Assembly (NCBI GenBank): GCA_027405735.1
Contig: JAPEHQ010000021.1
Coordinates: 496,001 to 560,000, forward strand
DNA from: Mucor racemosus
Taxonomy: Eukaryota; Mucoromycota; Mucoromycetes; Mucorales; Mucoraceae
Direction of reading: 5' to 3'
DNA: 64,000 nt
This document shows, in pieces, positions 11,270 to 21,889 of the stretch; the first letter of the stretch is position 1; each line of letters starts with the position of its first letter. Both the position numbers and the translations under genes were made by a program. The notes below the pieces were generated by a model. It made no database searches. It was given only the letters and a program-made list of their open reading frames with translations, and had not been told where the DNA came from.

Positions 11270-12740
11270 AAATAATAATCTAAAGATCTTCAACGGTTAT
11301 GAAAAGTAGGGTTCAGATGGTTTTCAGAAAGGCTTCGAATGTCCTGGCCCAATATTGAGCCGGTTTCTGTCATATTTTGAGAAAAGATGTACTTACCCTC
11401 CATGGCTATTGAAATCTGTTCTAAAATGAAAGGACCAATATTACAATACAAGTGCATTGAACTAACATTGACCTAAAATCTGTTGTAAAATTTAGAATTC
11501 AAAATTGAGGTATTACTTTTTTTATAACCAAAAAATAGATCCAACTGAACGTTCTTATCACAGCTTGAAGTCTATCATACCGGGGCTCCAAAATTTATTT
11601 GTTGAAATGAACGAAAAATGGTTCAAAAAAACAAAATCGTTTAATGGTTGATGAGCTGCAAAGTAAGTCAACCTAGCGTATTAAATAGTTTTTGTACAGT
11701 TTTAGATTTTGCATCCATCTAAAAAAAATCAAACAAACATTTCACATTAAATTTGGCATAAAATACGATTGAAATTTTGGAGGTTTTTTGAAGATACTCA
11801 TTACTTTTGATAAACATATTTAAAATCTAAGTAATGGGAATGATGCGCAAAAAACGTATCTATCGATTGAGCTATTGCGGAATCTTCTAGCTACATTTTT
11901 CGTAGAGAAAACAAGATTTTTGTCCAATTTTTTTTCAGATTCAGAATTTGGGACGAGGGTATACAAGGGAAAAATGGGAGCTAGAAATGAAGGTATATTT
12001 TTGTACACATTTTGGAGGATATCTCCACGAAAAATCATTATTTCGAAAAAAACTAAATTGGATCCGAGAGAGCTCAACAAGCTCAATGATGTGAGTGAAA
12101 AAAAAACTGATACTCAATTTAACGAACACTCTGAAATCCATTACAAAAATGCCAAAAAAATGAAAAAAAAAGCGCTCAGAATTTTTTTGTATTGAAATAT
12201 GTTATAGAGCACTTCAAAACAAGTAAGTTTTATTATTAGAACGTGTTAGTATAGCTTAATTTTTTTTAGAGATATGAAGCCTCAAAGTTTTCAATCCATT
12301 AGCAGTGAAATACGCGTAAAAAATCTGAAACATTAGCACTAAAAAATTAAGACCAACTGCAAAAAATAGGATATTTCTGGATACTTATTTTTGAATTAAA
12401 GCTGAACATCTTAGGTACATTGGCATATAATGTTTTCTTGGTGTTATTTAGTGAAAACAAAAAGTAGATCAGGGATGAAAAGCGAGACCCAGTTTTCAAG
12501 GAAAAAGCAGTGAATTTTACGCGTTTTTGAGTCTTTCGTGAGATATCAAATAAATTTAGGGATAGGTAGCATAATGCGACCAATTTATGTCTGTTTAGTA
12601 GTGTCTAAAGTATATCCTAAAAATGTTTAGTATGAGGTAGTTATAGAAAAGAGAGCACGCTTTGATTTTGAAAATTGAAAACTATGAAAATTGCTTTTTT
12701 TTGTTTTTGAAAATTCAAATTGAATATCAAAATACATTTT
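11270..12740 (+). repeat. Dispersed repeat family A, copy 2
   Basis: Roughly 1.4-1.5 kb, the cleanest uninterrupted copy for its 3' two thirds. It shares with copies 3 and 4 the blocks CTATCATACCGGGGCTCC (near 11574), GGAGGTTTTTTGAAGATAC (11782), GAATTTGGGACGAGGGTATA (11944), GGATATCTCCACGAAAAATC (12017) and AGCAGTGAAATACGCGTAA (12301). A plus-strand frame of 106 codons is open at 11875-12195 but a minus-strand frame is open over the same bases. No known domain occurs. The element has no visible terminal repeat; boundaries are approximate. It may be a non-autonomous element or a piece of a larger one. Confidence 0.75.
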
Positions 12741-13160
12741 GAATTATGGAGCGTTTCATCCGGAAGTACGACAATAAGTCAAATAGGTCGTAAACTTTAA
12801 AACTTAACAAAACAAAAAAAGGTGTAATTTTACATTATTTTTTCTTAACGACAATCAGTGATATTACGATGAAAATAAAATCCTATTGAGCATTTAATCA
12901 AATGTGAAATTTGTTGTTTGGTCCAATTTAGAGTTCAAGAGGATGGCCTTGGTTAACGATTTTAATGCTTTTGATATACTGTACGTGTATACCGTGATTT
13001 TGCAATTATTTGTGAAAGCAAATATAATATATTAAGTGGACATTATCAATTTTGTATATCTACGTAGTAGCGCTATTTTGTATCTATTAATTATGTTCCT
13101 ATTAAAAAATTTAACTATAATTTATTTTTCGTGAATAAAGTCAGTTTATGTGTTGTCATA
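12741..13160. other. Intergenic stretch before the Ty3 element
   Basis: About 420 bp of AT-rich DNA with no gene. It ends in the target-site duplication of the retrotransposon. Confidence 0.4.
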
Positions 13161-13165
13161 TCTAG

Positions 13166-13475
13166 TGATTTATCGAGACTTTATAAATTAAGATCAACGT
13201 AAAAAGTACCGTTTATTAGAATGAATTAAATATGGGTTTATATAGTTATTGGAATTGTGTGATAAGATCTAGTGGACAGGGATCCATTAGATGTGACAAT
13301 AGATATTATTATTAATGTGTATGAATATAACATGTTATGTTTCAGTGGTAATATTGCTATAAGTTATGTTTCATTGTTAGTTCCTGGGTGACAGGAACCA
13401 GTTACTGGATAGATAAGATCTGCTAGATTTGTCGGAGATCTTCTATATATCGAATGTTGTAATTCTGATAGATCA
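13166..13475 (-). repeat. 3' LTR of the Ty3/Gypsy element
   Basis: 310 bp; in element orientation begins TGATCTATC and ends ATAAATCA, so it has TG...CA ends. Matches the copy at 18871-19180 at every base checked except one terminal base. It holds a palindromic block around GGTTCCTGTCACCCAGGAAC and a TATA-like box. Confidence 0.93.
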
Positions 13476-13487
13476 TTACCCCTCATC
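13476..13487 (-). other. Polypurine tract of the Ty3/Gypsy element
   Basis: On the minus strand the bases directly before the 3' LTR read GATGAGGGGTAA and then TGATC. A purine-rich run at this place is the expected primer site for plus-strand DNA synthesis, and it supports placing the LTR edge at 13475. Confidence 0.75.
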
Positions 13488-13765
13488 AGCGTAAGAAGTA
13501 CGTGGTAAATAATGAATTACAATATGCTTGTTGTCTCGTCTTGTTGATAAACCGTGAAAAAAAAAGAAAAAATAATAAAAGTCTTGTTGATAATATATTC
13601 TGATATAAGATAACTTGCTAATTTGCGTGGTATAATACTCTAATATAGTATAAAATGATTTGCTTGATAAATATTCGCCTGTAAAAAACCTCTGTGCATT
13701 CAAAAACCTTGTAGGAAAAATGAAATACAGTTTGCAAGGAAAAAGGCAGAATCTTTTTTATCAAT

Positions 13766-16700
13766 CTATTTTCTTGTTGTAGCAGCTAATAAGCGTGCCT
13801 TTCTTCTAATTGATCTTTCTTGTCGAGATTCAACTTTTCGTTTGTTTACTGATTTTGGCTTAGCATTCTTTTTGCCTTTGCTCTTACTATTAGATTGCCC
13901 TGCATTGCGTCTGGACCAATATGTTTCTATTACTTCTTTAGAATCAAACATAGCTGGAGGTTCCCATGAATCATATGATGAATCATAACCTTTCCATCTG
14001 ACTAAATATTCATAATTTGGTTCTTCTCCTCTATGATTAAGAATAGCTTGGATCTCAAAAATGTGATTATTTTCTTCTGGTCTAATACCATTTTCACTGA
14101 TCAATTTAATATGAGATGTAGGTATATCTCGCGATAAAAATGCTTCTGCTTTATCTTGTAGTATATAACTACCATTCTTGGTATAACCATAAACACTATA
14201 TGGTCCTTCATAATTTGGATCAGTCTTTTTATTCTTCTCTACATTCTTTATCATAACTGAAGATCCTATTGGAAAAGGGTTTTCTAATATCTTATGTCTT
14301 TTTCTAAAATATGCATTATCTGCTTCTTTAGTTTTAACAATCTGCTCTTTAATTGCAGGTACTAAAATTTTATCAACTAATTTGATTTTATCTTTTAATG
14401 CTTTAACATCTATTTCCTGCTCAGGGAGAACTGCTTTTATTTTAGAGTAATCTGTTAACTCATTGGGTAATCTTGCAAAAACTACAACAAATGGCATCAT
14501 ACCATGCAATCTTGATTTATGTAAATTTAAACAATATGCTGTTCCATCTAAATACAGATCCCAATTTTCAGCTCTTCCTTCTAACATCTTAATTATGATT
14601 CCCTTAGCTGATTTTACTGCAGATTCCGCATTAGAATTTCCTAAAGGATTAAATGGTAATGAAACTGCTTGTTCTACACCAGCATGTAGTGCTATAGCTT
14701 CTAATAATTTATTGGAAAATTCTTTTCCGTTATCATGGGTTATGACTTTACTATAGCCAAACAACGACCATATTGATACTAATTCTTTTGCGATTGTAGT
14801 AGCTAATTTATCTGGTATAGCTCTTAAAATAATAAATCTTGAAAACAAATCCATAACAACCATCATATAATTATTTCCTCTTGGGGTAGTAACGTCAAAT
14901 GTACCTAGATCCATAACTATATGATCAAATACTGCATTTGGAATAATACTTTTAGGTGGATGGTAAACGTGTTTACCTAAATTGAATACTCTACATTTAC
15001 TACAATTCTTGACATAGTATTCTATATCTTTGCGTAAACCTTTCCAATGCATCTGATATTCTTCATGGATCACTTGCTCCATAGCTGTAACACCAAAATG
15101 CCCAAGTAAGTGTGCTTTTTCTAATAAAGTTTGTTTCTCACTTTCATCTTTTGGTTGTTCATAAATATCTAAATGTGATGCATAAATAAATAAATCTGTA
15201 TCTGGAGATTTCTTTGCTTCTAAATCATTTGCATCTTTCCCATTAGAAATTGTTTCATCTGTAGTAACAACTGTTTCTTTTGTAGCAACATCTGTTTTAT
15301 TATCATCAATAACGTTTCTATGTACGTCAACAATATCTTCTTTTTCTTCTAATAAGGTTTCCGTTACTAATTTGACCTTCTTATTACTACTATCTAAACT
15401 TTTATTATCTCTAGTTCTTTTTTGTACTATTGTAGCTCTTCTAGCCATACCATCACCCCCCTCTAGCTTTTTGGTACCATGTTCAAAAATGCGAGAAAGT
15501 CTATCGGCTAGAATATTGTGTATTCCGGCACAAAAGGTGATATCAAAGTCTAATTCAAAAATAGTTTCATAGAAGTTTTCTATCATTCTGGTTAATTTTT
15601 CTTGGGAATGTAAATATAAAAGTCCTTTGTTATCTACAAACAAATGAAATTTTTTACCCCAAAGCCATTGTCGGTATTTCTTAAAGGCATAAACGACTGC
15701 TAATAATTCGCGCTTGGTACTGCCCCAACGCATTTCGCAACTAGTAAGTTTTCGTGCTATAAAACCTAAATAATAAACACGTTTCTTCTTTACTTGATAT
15801 AAACATGCACCGATGCCATATGCTGAACTATCTGTAACTAAATACATATCATGTCTCATATCAGGTGCTGATAAAACAGGAGCATTGACTAATAACTGCT
15901 GTATTTTTTTCATTGCAATAGTATGTTCATCTTTCCAGACTTTGCTAATATCTGGTGCATTTTTTATACTATCTAACGGTGCAGTCAAAGTGGATAAACA
16001 TGGTAAATGTGCACGAAAGAAATTAATTAATCCTAATCGCGAAGCAAGTTCTCTACTATTTGCAACGATAGGGTTCCAATCTAAAATATTACTAACTTTT
16101 CGTTGGTCTAGGGCTAAACCTTTTTCTGATAGGCAAAATCCCAAAATATTAATGCTCTTCTGTGCTAAATAAGTTTTAGCAGCATTAATGGTTAAATTAG
16201 CTTCGGTAAGACGTTCAATGACTATTTTGACGTATTTTATATGCGTTTCCATGTCTGCTTCTGTATGTACCGTGATATCATCTATAAAGTTGGTAGTTAC
16301 AGCATTCATGTCGGAGAATAAATTTGTAAGTTGACGTTGCACAAATGATGAGAGCGGAGTTAATCCCATAGGGGCTTTGGCATATTGGTATTGAAGTCCT
16401 GTCGTTGGATCAGTAAAGGATAAGAATTTTCTTGAGCTGAAATGTATGGCAAAAGAATGGAAACACTGAGAAAGATCAATGACAGTATATATAGAATGCT
16501 TAGACATTTTTCTGTGCAACTCTGAGATTAATGGCAATGGAAAACGGTCAGATTTAGCTGGATCTAGTGCAGCATTGATTAAACGACAATCCATCACTAT
16601 ACGACTATCACCACTATATTCGCCTTGTGCATTCTTCTTTCGCACAGGAAAAAGTGGAGAATTATATGGGTTTCCTGGTGGTGCTCTTTCTATTACACCA

Positions 16701-18838
16701 TTTTCTAACCACTTAGTAATTTGTGCTTTTACAATAGGTTTTACCTTTTCTTCTAATGGCCATTGTGCCCTATACATCTTGTGTTCATGATCCTTTTGTA
16801 CATGTAATCGCAATGTACTTCCTGGTAATGTGCAATGTGCCTTTGGATCAATTTGTTTGTTTGCTTCTAATAAAGGATTTACTTCTGCAAATAATCGGTT
16901 ACGTTCACTTTCAGTACCGAAAGGTTGATTATTAGGGGTATAAGGATTAGGATCAATACATGGAATTTCATAATTATTATCGTCATCCCAATCCATTGCT
17001 AAATTGGAAATAGTGATACCAAATTGAGTAATCAAATCCATTCCAATTATTACATGTAAACCATTAAATATATCAAATACTTCTAAGTTGACATTGCAAA
17101 CCCTTGAATTATAAGTAAGTTTAATTTTCTCATCTGTACAACCCATTCTTTTCACTACATTATCTTTCTGACAAGTCTTAATTATACCAAAATTATTTTT
17201 ATTATTAACTTCAACTTCTAATTTAACAGCTAAAGCTGGTGAAATACTACTAAATGATGCGCCTGTATCTAACAAGAAATATGTTTTTACAATGCACTTT
17301 TTACTTTCTAAAGTAATTGGTAAAATTAGTGAATTATTATTCATTAAATGTTTAGGTGGTTGTGAAAAATCACTATTTTCTAACTTACAATCTTTTTTGT
17401 CTTCAATACTAAGAGCAGCAAAATGCATCTTGGATTCACTCTCGTCATCTGTATCCATCTCGTCATCGTTGACTTCTACTTCAACTGGTACAATTGCTTT
17501 CTTTTGCTTAATTTTGAAAACTTTCTCTAAATCTTCTGCTTTGCATTCGTGTCCATATTTGTAGTTGGGAACTTTACATCTATTGCAAATCTTTACTGAC
17601 ATTCCAAATCTCTTTTGTGCTTTATCTATTCTCTTTTTTACATCTGGAGCTAAAATGCAATCTTCTTCTGAGTGATTTGTTAAGCCAGGATGATACTTGC
17701 ATTTGATTTGAGATTTTCCTTTAGATGACAAGTTGTCGCTGAAATTGCTATGTTTTTTCTTGTCAAAAAACTTCTTTTGTGTACTATGGCGATGACTATT
17801 GTTCCCATAATTGTTGTTGCTTCTATGATTTAAATAACTTCGAGATATCTCTTTATCCCACTTTTCTTTGAATAATGCTTCATAAGTTCCAACTACCTTT
17901 GGAATAATAAAATCGATATTGACTTCTTGTTTGTCTGTATTCAAATTGAGATAAAATTTGGTAGCTTTTACAAGTTCTTCAGGTAACGCTTTGAACAGAT
18001 ATCTGATTAAGCAATCTTCGTCTTTAATGTCTGCTGCAACTTTTAATTCTTGGAATTCTTCCATGAAATCTTCAAATGAATCAGTCTTCTTGTAGAGAAT
18101 TTTCTCTAATTTTTCTCTGGCTTCTTCCTTTATATCAGCTTGGTTACGACCGTACTTGCTTACAATTGCTATTTTAAAATCAGACCAGGAGGTAAATTCT
18201 TTGCTCTCCATACGAGTAGCATACCATCTCGCCATACCAGTAGAGAGACGAGCTGGGACCAAACGCTGCCAATTATCGTTCACACTAAGTCTGTGCGCTT
18301 CTAAAACTCTTTCAAAATGGTGCAAACAATCTTCTATGTTCAAAAAAATAGGTTTTCTTCGGTTGAAAACGTGTCCCTTCCATTGGAAACATGGTGTTTC
18401 AGCTGGAACCATCGTATTTTCTTGCGGGAACAATAATGTAAAACTTTTTTGCGCTATTTCAAGCTTTCTGGTAGCAGCACTCAAAGTTCTGGCTTCTATA
18501 GACCCTTCTTGTCCAGTTATTCCCTTCATTGTAGCATGGAATACTTCTAATTTTAGTTGATCAATCCCTTTGACCAACTTCAAACGTTCGTCACTGTTGA
18601 TATTCAACGAAGAACTTCTATTGTTCTTTTCATCTTCTGATGATGAAAATGAAGACTTGCTCTGCTTGCTGTTAGCAGATGCTTCATCAGAATCAACATC
18701 CATAGGAGTTGATTTCTCAGTACCAGACCCAGACATTTCACCTTCTTGCATGGTTGCCTCATCGATAACCTCGACTTCAATAGGATTGGCATCACCTTCA
18801 GGAACAGGAAAAGAGGATCTTGTAGAATTTCTTGGCAT
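13766..18838 (-). CDS. Gag-Pol polyprotein of Ty3/Gypsy chromovirus (1690 aa)
   Basis: One continuous frame, so Gag and Pol are fused as in Tf1-like elements. Order: an acidic Ser-rich N-terminus; a retrotransposon Gag core around 190-310; a variant zinc knuckle C-x2-H-x5-H-x4-C at 380-394; aspartic protease with DTGA at 524-527; reverse transcriptase with FIDD at 851-854 in place of the usual Y-x-DD; RNase H starting with the Asp of TDSSAYG (D1003); integrase zinc domain with HFGV (H1247) and CSKC; integrase core D1310, D1369, E1405 (35 residues between the last two); and a chromodomain around 1590-1640 (VRWKGYDSSYDSWEP). The last segment is basic. The chromodomain is thought to steer integration to modified histones. 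All catalytic residues are present, so the protein could be active; expression is not shown. Confidence 0.97.
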   Translation of the reverse strand: MPRNSTRSSFPVPEGDANPIEVEVIDEATMQEGEMSGSGTEKSTPMDVDSDEASANSKQSKSSFSSSEDEKNNRSSSLNINSDERLKLVKGIDQLKLEVFHATMKGITGQEGSIEARTLSAATRKLEIAQKSFTLLFPQENTMVPAETPCFQWKGHVFNRRKPIFLNIEDCLHHFERVLEAHRLSVNDNWQRLVPARLSTGMARWYATRMESKEFTSWSDFKIAIVSKYGRNQADIKEEAREKLEKILYKKTDSFEDFMEEFQELKVAADIKDEDCLIRYLFKALPEELVKATKFYLNLNTDKQEVNIDFIIPKVVGTYEALFKEKWDKEISRSYLNHRSNNNYGNNSHRHSTQKKFFDKKKHSNFSDNLSSKGKSQIKCKYHPGLTNHSEEDCILAPDVKKRIDKAQKRFGMSVKICNRCKVPNYKYGHECKAEDLEKVFKIKQKKAIVPVEVEVNDDEMDTDDESESKMHFAALSIEDKKDCKLENSDFSQPPKHLMNNNSLILPITLESKKCIVKTYFLLDTGASFSSISPALAVKLEVEVNNKNNFGIIKTCQKDNVVKRMGCTDEKIKLTYNSRVCNVNLEVFDIFNGLHVIIGMDLITQFGITISNLAMDWDDDNNYEIPCIDPNPYTPNNQPFGTESERNRLFAEVNPLLEANKQIDPKAHCTLPGSTLRLHVQKDHEHKMYRAQWPLEEKVKPIVKAQITKWLENGVIERAPPGNPYNSPLFPVRKKNAQGEYSGDSRIVMDCRLINAALDPAKSDRFPLPLISELHRKMSKHSIYTVIDLSQCFHSFAIHFSSRKFLSFTDPTTGLQYQYAKAPMGLTPLSSFVQRQLTNLFSDMNAVTTNFIDDITVHTEADMETHIKYVKIVIERLTEANLTINAAKTYLAQKSINILGFCLSEKGLALDQRKVSNILDWNPIVANSRELASRLGLINFFRAHLPCLSTLTAPLDSIKNAPDISKVWKDEHTIAMKKIQQLLVNAPVLSAPDMRHDMYLVTDSSAYGIGACLYQVKKKRVYYLGFIARKLTSCEMRWGSTKRELLAVVYAFKKYRQWLWGKKFHLFVDNKGLLYLHSQEKLTRMIENFYETIFELDFDITFCAGIHNILADRLSRIFEHGTKKLEGGDGMARRATIVQKRTRDNKSLDSSNKKVKLVTETLLEEKEDIVDVHRNVIDDNKTDVATKETVVTTDETISNGKDANDLEAKKSPDTDLFIYASHLDIYEQPKDESEKQTLLEKAHLLGHFGVTAMEQVIHEEYQMHWKGLRKDIEYYVKNCSKCRVFNLGKHVYHPPKSIIPNAVFDHIVMDLGTFDVTTPRGNNYMMVVMDLFSRFIILRAIPDKLATTIAKELVSIWSLFGYSKVITHDNGKEFSNKLLEAIALHAGVEQAVSLPFNPLGNSNAESAVKSAKGIIIKMLEGRAENWDLYLDGTAYCLNLHKSRLHGMMPFVVVFARLPNELTDYSKIKAVLPEQEIDVKALKDKIKLVDKILVPAIKEQIVKTKEADNAYFRKRHKILENPFPIGSSVMIKNVEKNKKTDPNYEGPYSVYGYTKNGSYILQDKAEAFLSRDIPTSHIKLISENGIRPEENNHIFEIQAILNHRGEEPNYEYLVRWKGYDSSYDSWEPPAMFDSKEVIETYWSRRNAGQSNSKSKGKKNAKPKSVNKRKVESRQERSIRRKARLLAATTRK

Positions 18839-18870
18839 AATAATAAACGATTAAATGAGATTTTAAAAAA

Positions 18871-19180
18871 TGATTTATCGAGACTTTATAAATTAAGATC
18901 AACGTAAAAAGTACCGTTTATTAGAATGAATTAAATATGGGTTTATATAGTTATTGGAATTGTGTGATAAGATCTAGTGGACAGGGATCCATTAGATGTG
19001 ACAATAGATATTATTATTAATGTGTATGAATATAACATGTTATGTTTCAGTGGTAATATTGCTATAAGTTATGTTTCATTGTTAGTTCCTGGGTGACAGG
19101 AACCAGTTACTGGATAGATAAGATCTGCTAGATTTGTCGGAGATCTTCTATATATCGAATGTTGTAATTCTGATAGATTA
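18871..19180 (-). repeat. 5' LTR of the Ty3/Gypsy element
   Basis: 310 bp, the promoter-bearing copy in element orientation. The outer end reads TAATC where the 3' LTR has TGATC: a single G-to-A change in the terminal dinucleotide, which would be expected to impair integrase recognition of this end if it predates the next round of copying. Confidence 0.93.
18942..18949 (-). promoter_or_regulatory. TATA box of the retrotransposon LTR
   Basis: The minus strand reads ACTATATAAACCC. It lies about 75 bp before the inner LTR edge and about 25 bp before a TAATAAACG stretch, the right spacing for transcription start inside the LTR. No other TATA-like motif of this quality occurs in the LTR. Confidence 0.55.
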
Positions 19181-19185
19181 TCTAG

Positions 19186-19422
19186 CATAATTACATGATA
19201 TAGAGCAAAAATAACAGAATTTTCTTTATATCTCAATCAAAAATAAAGATTTTTTTTTGTAAAACAAATTTCAGCTGATACCCAAATAATAGCAGTAATA
19301 TATCCAAAAGAAAAAAAATATGGTCAAATTGCTCAATATTGCATAAATCTAGAAAAACAAAATAATAGATAAGTAGAAGGACGGCAGTTAAAAAAAAGCA
19401 AACATAGAGGGGACGTTTGTCC
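19186..19422. other. Intergenic stretch, nothing recognised
   Basis: About 240 bp of A-rich DNA between the retrotransposon and the MITE-like element. No gene or known repeat. Confidence 0.4.
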
Positions 19423-20092
19423 TAGTTGCTAGACTTGCGCTATATAAGGCTGACTTTTTGGAAGGGGTTTTCAGCCTTATAGAGAGCATAGCCTTATATA
19501 ACGCGGATGACTATGATATATAAAACAGTCTAATTTATGTATTAAGGCCATTTTTTATACCTGTTATGTCGGGACGCACAGATCATCCTTTAGTACCTTC
19601 CTTTTCACCTCATCAATTCCCATTATCCGAATATGTAGTGTAGTAAACTACAAGTATCAATTTTGTTTGGTAGTCAGGTTAATCGTAGACATCATCTGAA
19701 GATCTAAAAATATTAAAGCAATCTGATCTTTGCGATTATTTTGCTCCTCGTGAACATTAACGGAAAAACACTTTTTTGTGTTAAAAATAAAACTAATAAA
19801 AATATCTCCATTAAGTGTCCCTAAATTATGCGATTCGAGTTATGTTTTTCAGGGGAAGAAAAAACTACAAATACCACTAACTTAGCAAGAGCCAAAAGTG
19901 TAACAGCTGAGAGCCGAACTCGGGACCTTGGCTTAACAAGATTGATATAAAAACCACTACACTGTGCGACAAATTCTAAAAATTAAAATTTAAAAAAAAG
20001 ATTATAATGTAAACACTAAAATTTTAATTATATCATGTGTCGCTTTGTATAAGGCTAATTTTTTTTTAGCACAGCCTTATATAGTGCAACTA
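19423..20092. mobile_element. MITE-like element with terminal and subterminal inverted repeats
   Basis: The left end reads TAGTTGC, then after 10 extra bases CTATATAAGGCTG; the right end, reverse complemented, reads TAGTTGCACTATATAAGGCTG. Just inside each end the AAGGCT/AGCCTT word recurs in inverted form (19483-19500 and 20042-20055), so each end can fold on itself. About 670 bp, no transposase. No clear target duplication. The right end directly abuts the family B copy. A tRNA-like head lies inside it. Confidence 0.5.
19903..19971 (-). repeat. tRNA-derived SINE-like head 1
   Basis: The minus strand reads GTCGCACAGTGTAGTGGTT, with an A-box-like TAGTGGTT, and about 35 bases later GTCCCGAGTTCGGCTC, a B-box-like GAGTTCGGCTC inside a T-stem of roughly complementary bases. 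The order and spacing are those of a tRNA 5' half and T-arm, but there is no good acceptor stem or anticodon arm, so this is a pol III-type remnant, not a tRNA gene. The body downstream is unrelated AT-rich DNA. Confidence 0.55.
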
Positions 20093-21643
20093 CTGTATTT
20101 ACGATTATCATCATTTGTAAATATTTTTATAGCTATAATAATGTTTACAGCAACAATGGTTTTTGCTCGATCATAATAAACGTAAATAGCACTTACTGCT
20201 TAAATTTATATGCAAGCAAAATCTAAAATTATAGATGTTACGATGTTACTTTATCACTCATAAAACTTAAACAAATTAACCTTCTTTAAACTTCCTATTT
20301 TAATTTACGATTGTCAGCTATAAAAATATTTGTTTTCAAGTATAGCGACAATCATAACTATGGTTATTAGGCAAGATATCATCAGATTATCCTTCTTTTT
20401 TTTTTGTGTGTGTTTCTATATCATTTGGAATTTTATTACTTTTCTGGAACATTTCGTGGGTTTGTAGCCAGTTCTAACGTTTTATTGAGTAGACATTAAA
20501 TACCATTGCCTTTGATTTGATCTGGTAATCAAGAAATGCGTCCAACAATACAGTAGTAAATAATGGTATTTGATCTTAGAATGCGGTTAAATGAAAATAT
20601 CAGTCTCTAATATAAATTGCTACTTATTATATTAAAAAATTAGTCCCTTATGTTAGCATGCGTATTATGATAAAAGAAAAGAATATCAGCTTGATAGTCT
20701 GATATGCCTTATCAAACGGTGAATAATATCCTTGGAAGAATATGAAAACAAAAAGAGAGAAACAACACACGTAGAAAAGAATTTGCAAGGCTTTAAATTA
20801 TTTAGCGCAATTAAAACCCTTCTAAATTGCACATTTCAGCCAATGTAAAAGCAGAATTACAGTGCATCAACCCATAAACTAAACAAAATAGGTAATATCT
20901 GCTATCATCATAGAAACATACATTTTTCTACTAGAAAAACTGTCTGTCATATCATACATTCATTAAAAAATTGCAAAAGCGAGCCCGTAGAGCGACGCCA
21001 TAATTGAGCATAGCACAATCGAACGACTAAGTCTCTTATACTATGGTATATATCTAAGCTTTAAATGAAAGTGCGTTTTTTTTTTTACTTCTCTTATATT
21101 TAACCATGTACGGTCTGAAAATTCAGTTTTTGTAGCGGACATTTTCGGGGCTCATTTTATCCTTACCAACACACATGATTTTGATCAAAAAATAGAAAAA
21201 TTAAATTTTGATACCAAAATCAACGTTTAAATATACTATATTGTGAGAGAAAATTGTAGCCATAGCTAATACACATTTTATAAAAGCTTAATATTAAATA
21301 TTAAGTAATGAAAATTTGCAGTTTTGTCCCAAAAACGGTTTTTTGATTAAAGGATTTTCATGTAATATTTTGCAATTAAAATGTCTGTTATTTTTTATTG
21401 AGCAAATAGAGTGCTAAATTTTGCATATGTGTATATTTTTTGTTTTTATAGTTGGTAATATAATTAATTCTAGATTTGCAAAATCAGAAAAAAAAAATTA
21501 AAAAATGTCAAAATTGATGATCTGAACAAAAATAATTTTCTAAATTAATATTCCGCTTATAAGCCTTGTAAGTATTAAAAATAAGAGATTTTATAATATT
21601 GAAAACTTTTTCAAGAATATACAATGCTGTACCCACTTGATGA
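20093..21643 (-). repeat. Dispersed repeat family B, copy 1 (left arm of the inverted repeat)
   Basis: Minus-strand copy of the same family as 22065-23258, 41145-42865 and 45690-47185. The part at 20632-21643 is a near-perfect inverted copy of 22241-23258. The outer part (20093-20632) matches the 3' part of copies 3 and 4: for example a TTTGCTCGATCATAATAAACG block near 20161 against CGTTTATGCTCGAGCAAAAA near 42767. No protein is encoded. Confidence 0.85.
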
Positions 21644-21889
21644 AAGATGCATTCATTGTGTGGTCAAAATCGCAACATTTTGATGGATATATATTACAGG
21701 AGGACCAAGGTGTTGTGTTTGCTTCAGGATTTTCAAAAGGGTTCAAAAGCATTCTTCATTAAACTCAACTAGATGTTGAATACTCACCATATGCGATTAG
21801 TATCATTTTATCCTTTATTTAATTGTTGTATTATTATTAAAATCAAGCTTTTAATAGCTTATAACAATGACAATGGGATGTTTCTGATT

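Larger units (their letters stand above)
13161..19185 (-). mobile_element. Nearly intact Ty3/Gypsy chromovirus LTR retrotransposon
   Basis: A complete element in minus orientation: 5' LTR at 18871-19180, one Gag-Pol reading frame, polypurine tract, 3' LTR at 13166-13475, and 5-bp target duplications TCTAG on both sides (13161-13165 and 19181-19185). The two LTRs are identical by eye over 308 bp; the single difference is in the next base, where the outermost dinucleotide of the 5' LTR reads TA instead of TG. The ORF has no stop or frameshift. Near-identical LTRs and an open ORF indicate a recent insertion. The arrangement (Gag, PR, RT, RH, IN, C-terminal chromodomain) is that of chromoviruses. 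Confidence 0.95.

Noticed and set aside
11875..12195. Protein-coding gene in family A (106 codons)
   Set aside because: No known domain, both strands open over the same bases, frames shift between copies.
13166..13473. 308-bp LTR with a 7-bp target duplication TATCTAG
   Set aside because: Possible from the strict match alone, but taking two more bases gives TG...CA ends, a 5-bp duplication and a polypurine tract right at the edge, which fits the family better.
14463..14756. Plus-strand open frames over 13.8-18.8 kb
   Set aside because: All lie antisense to the Gag-Pol ORF and have no own features.
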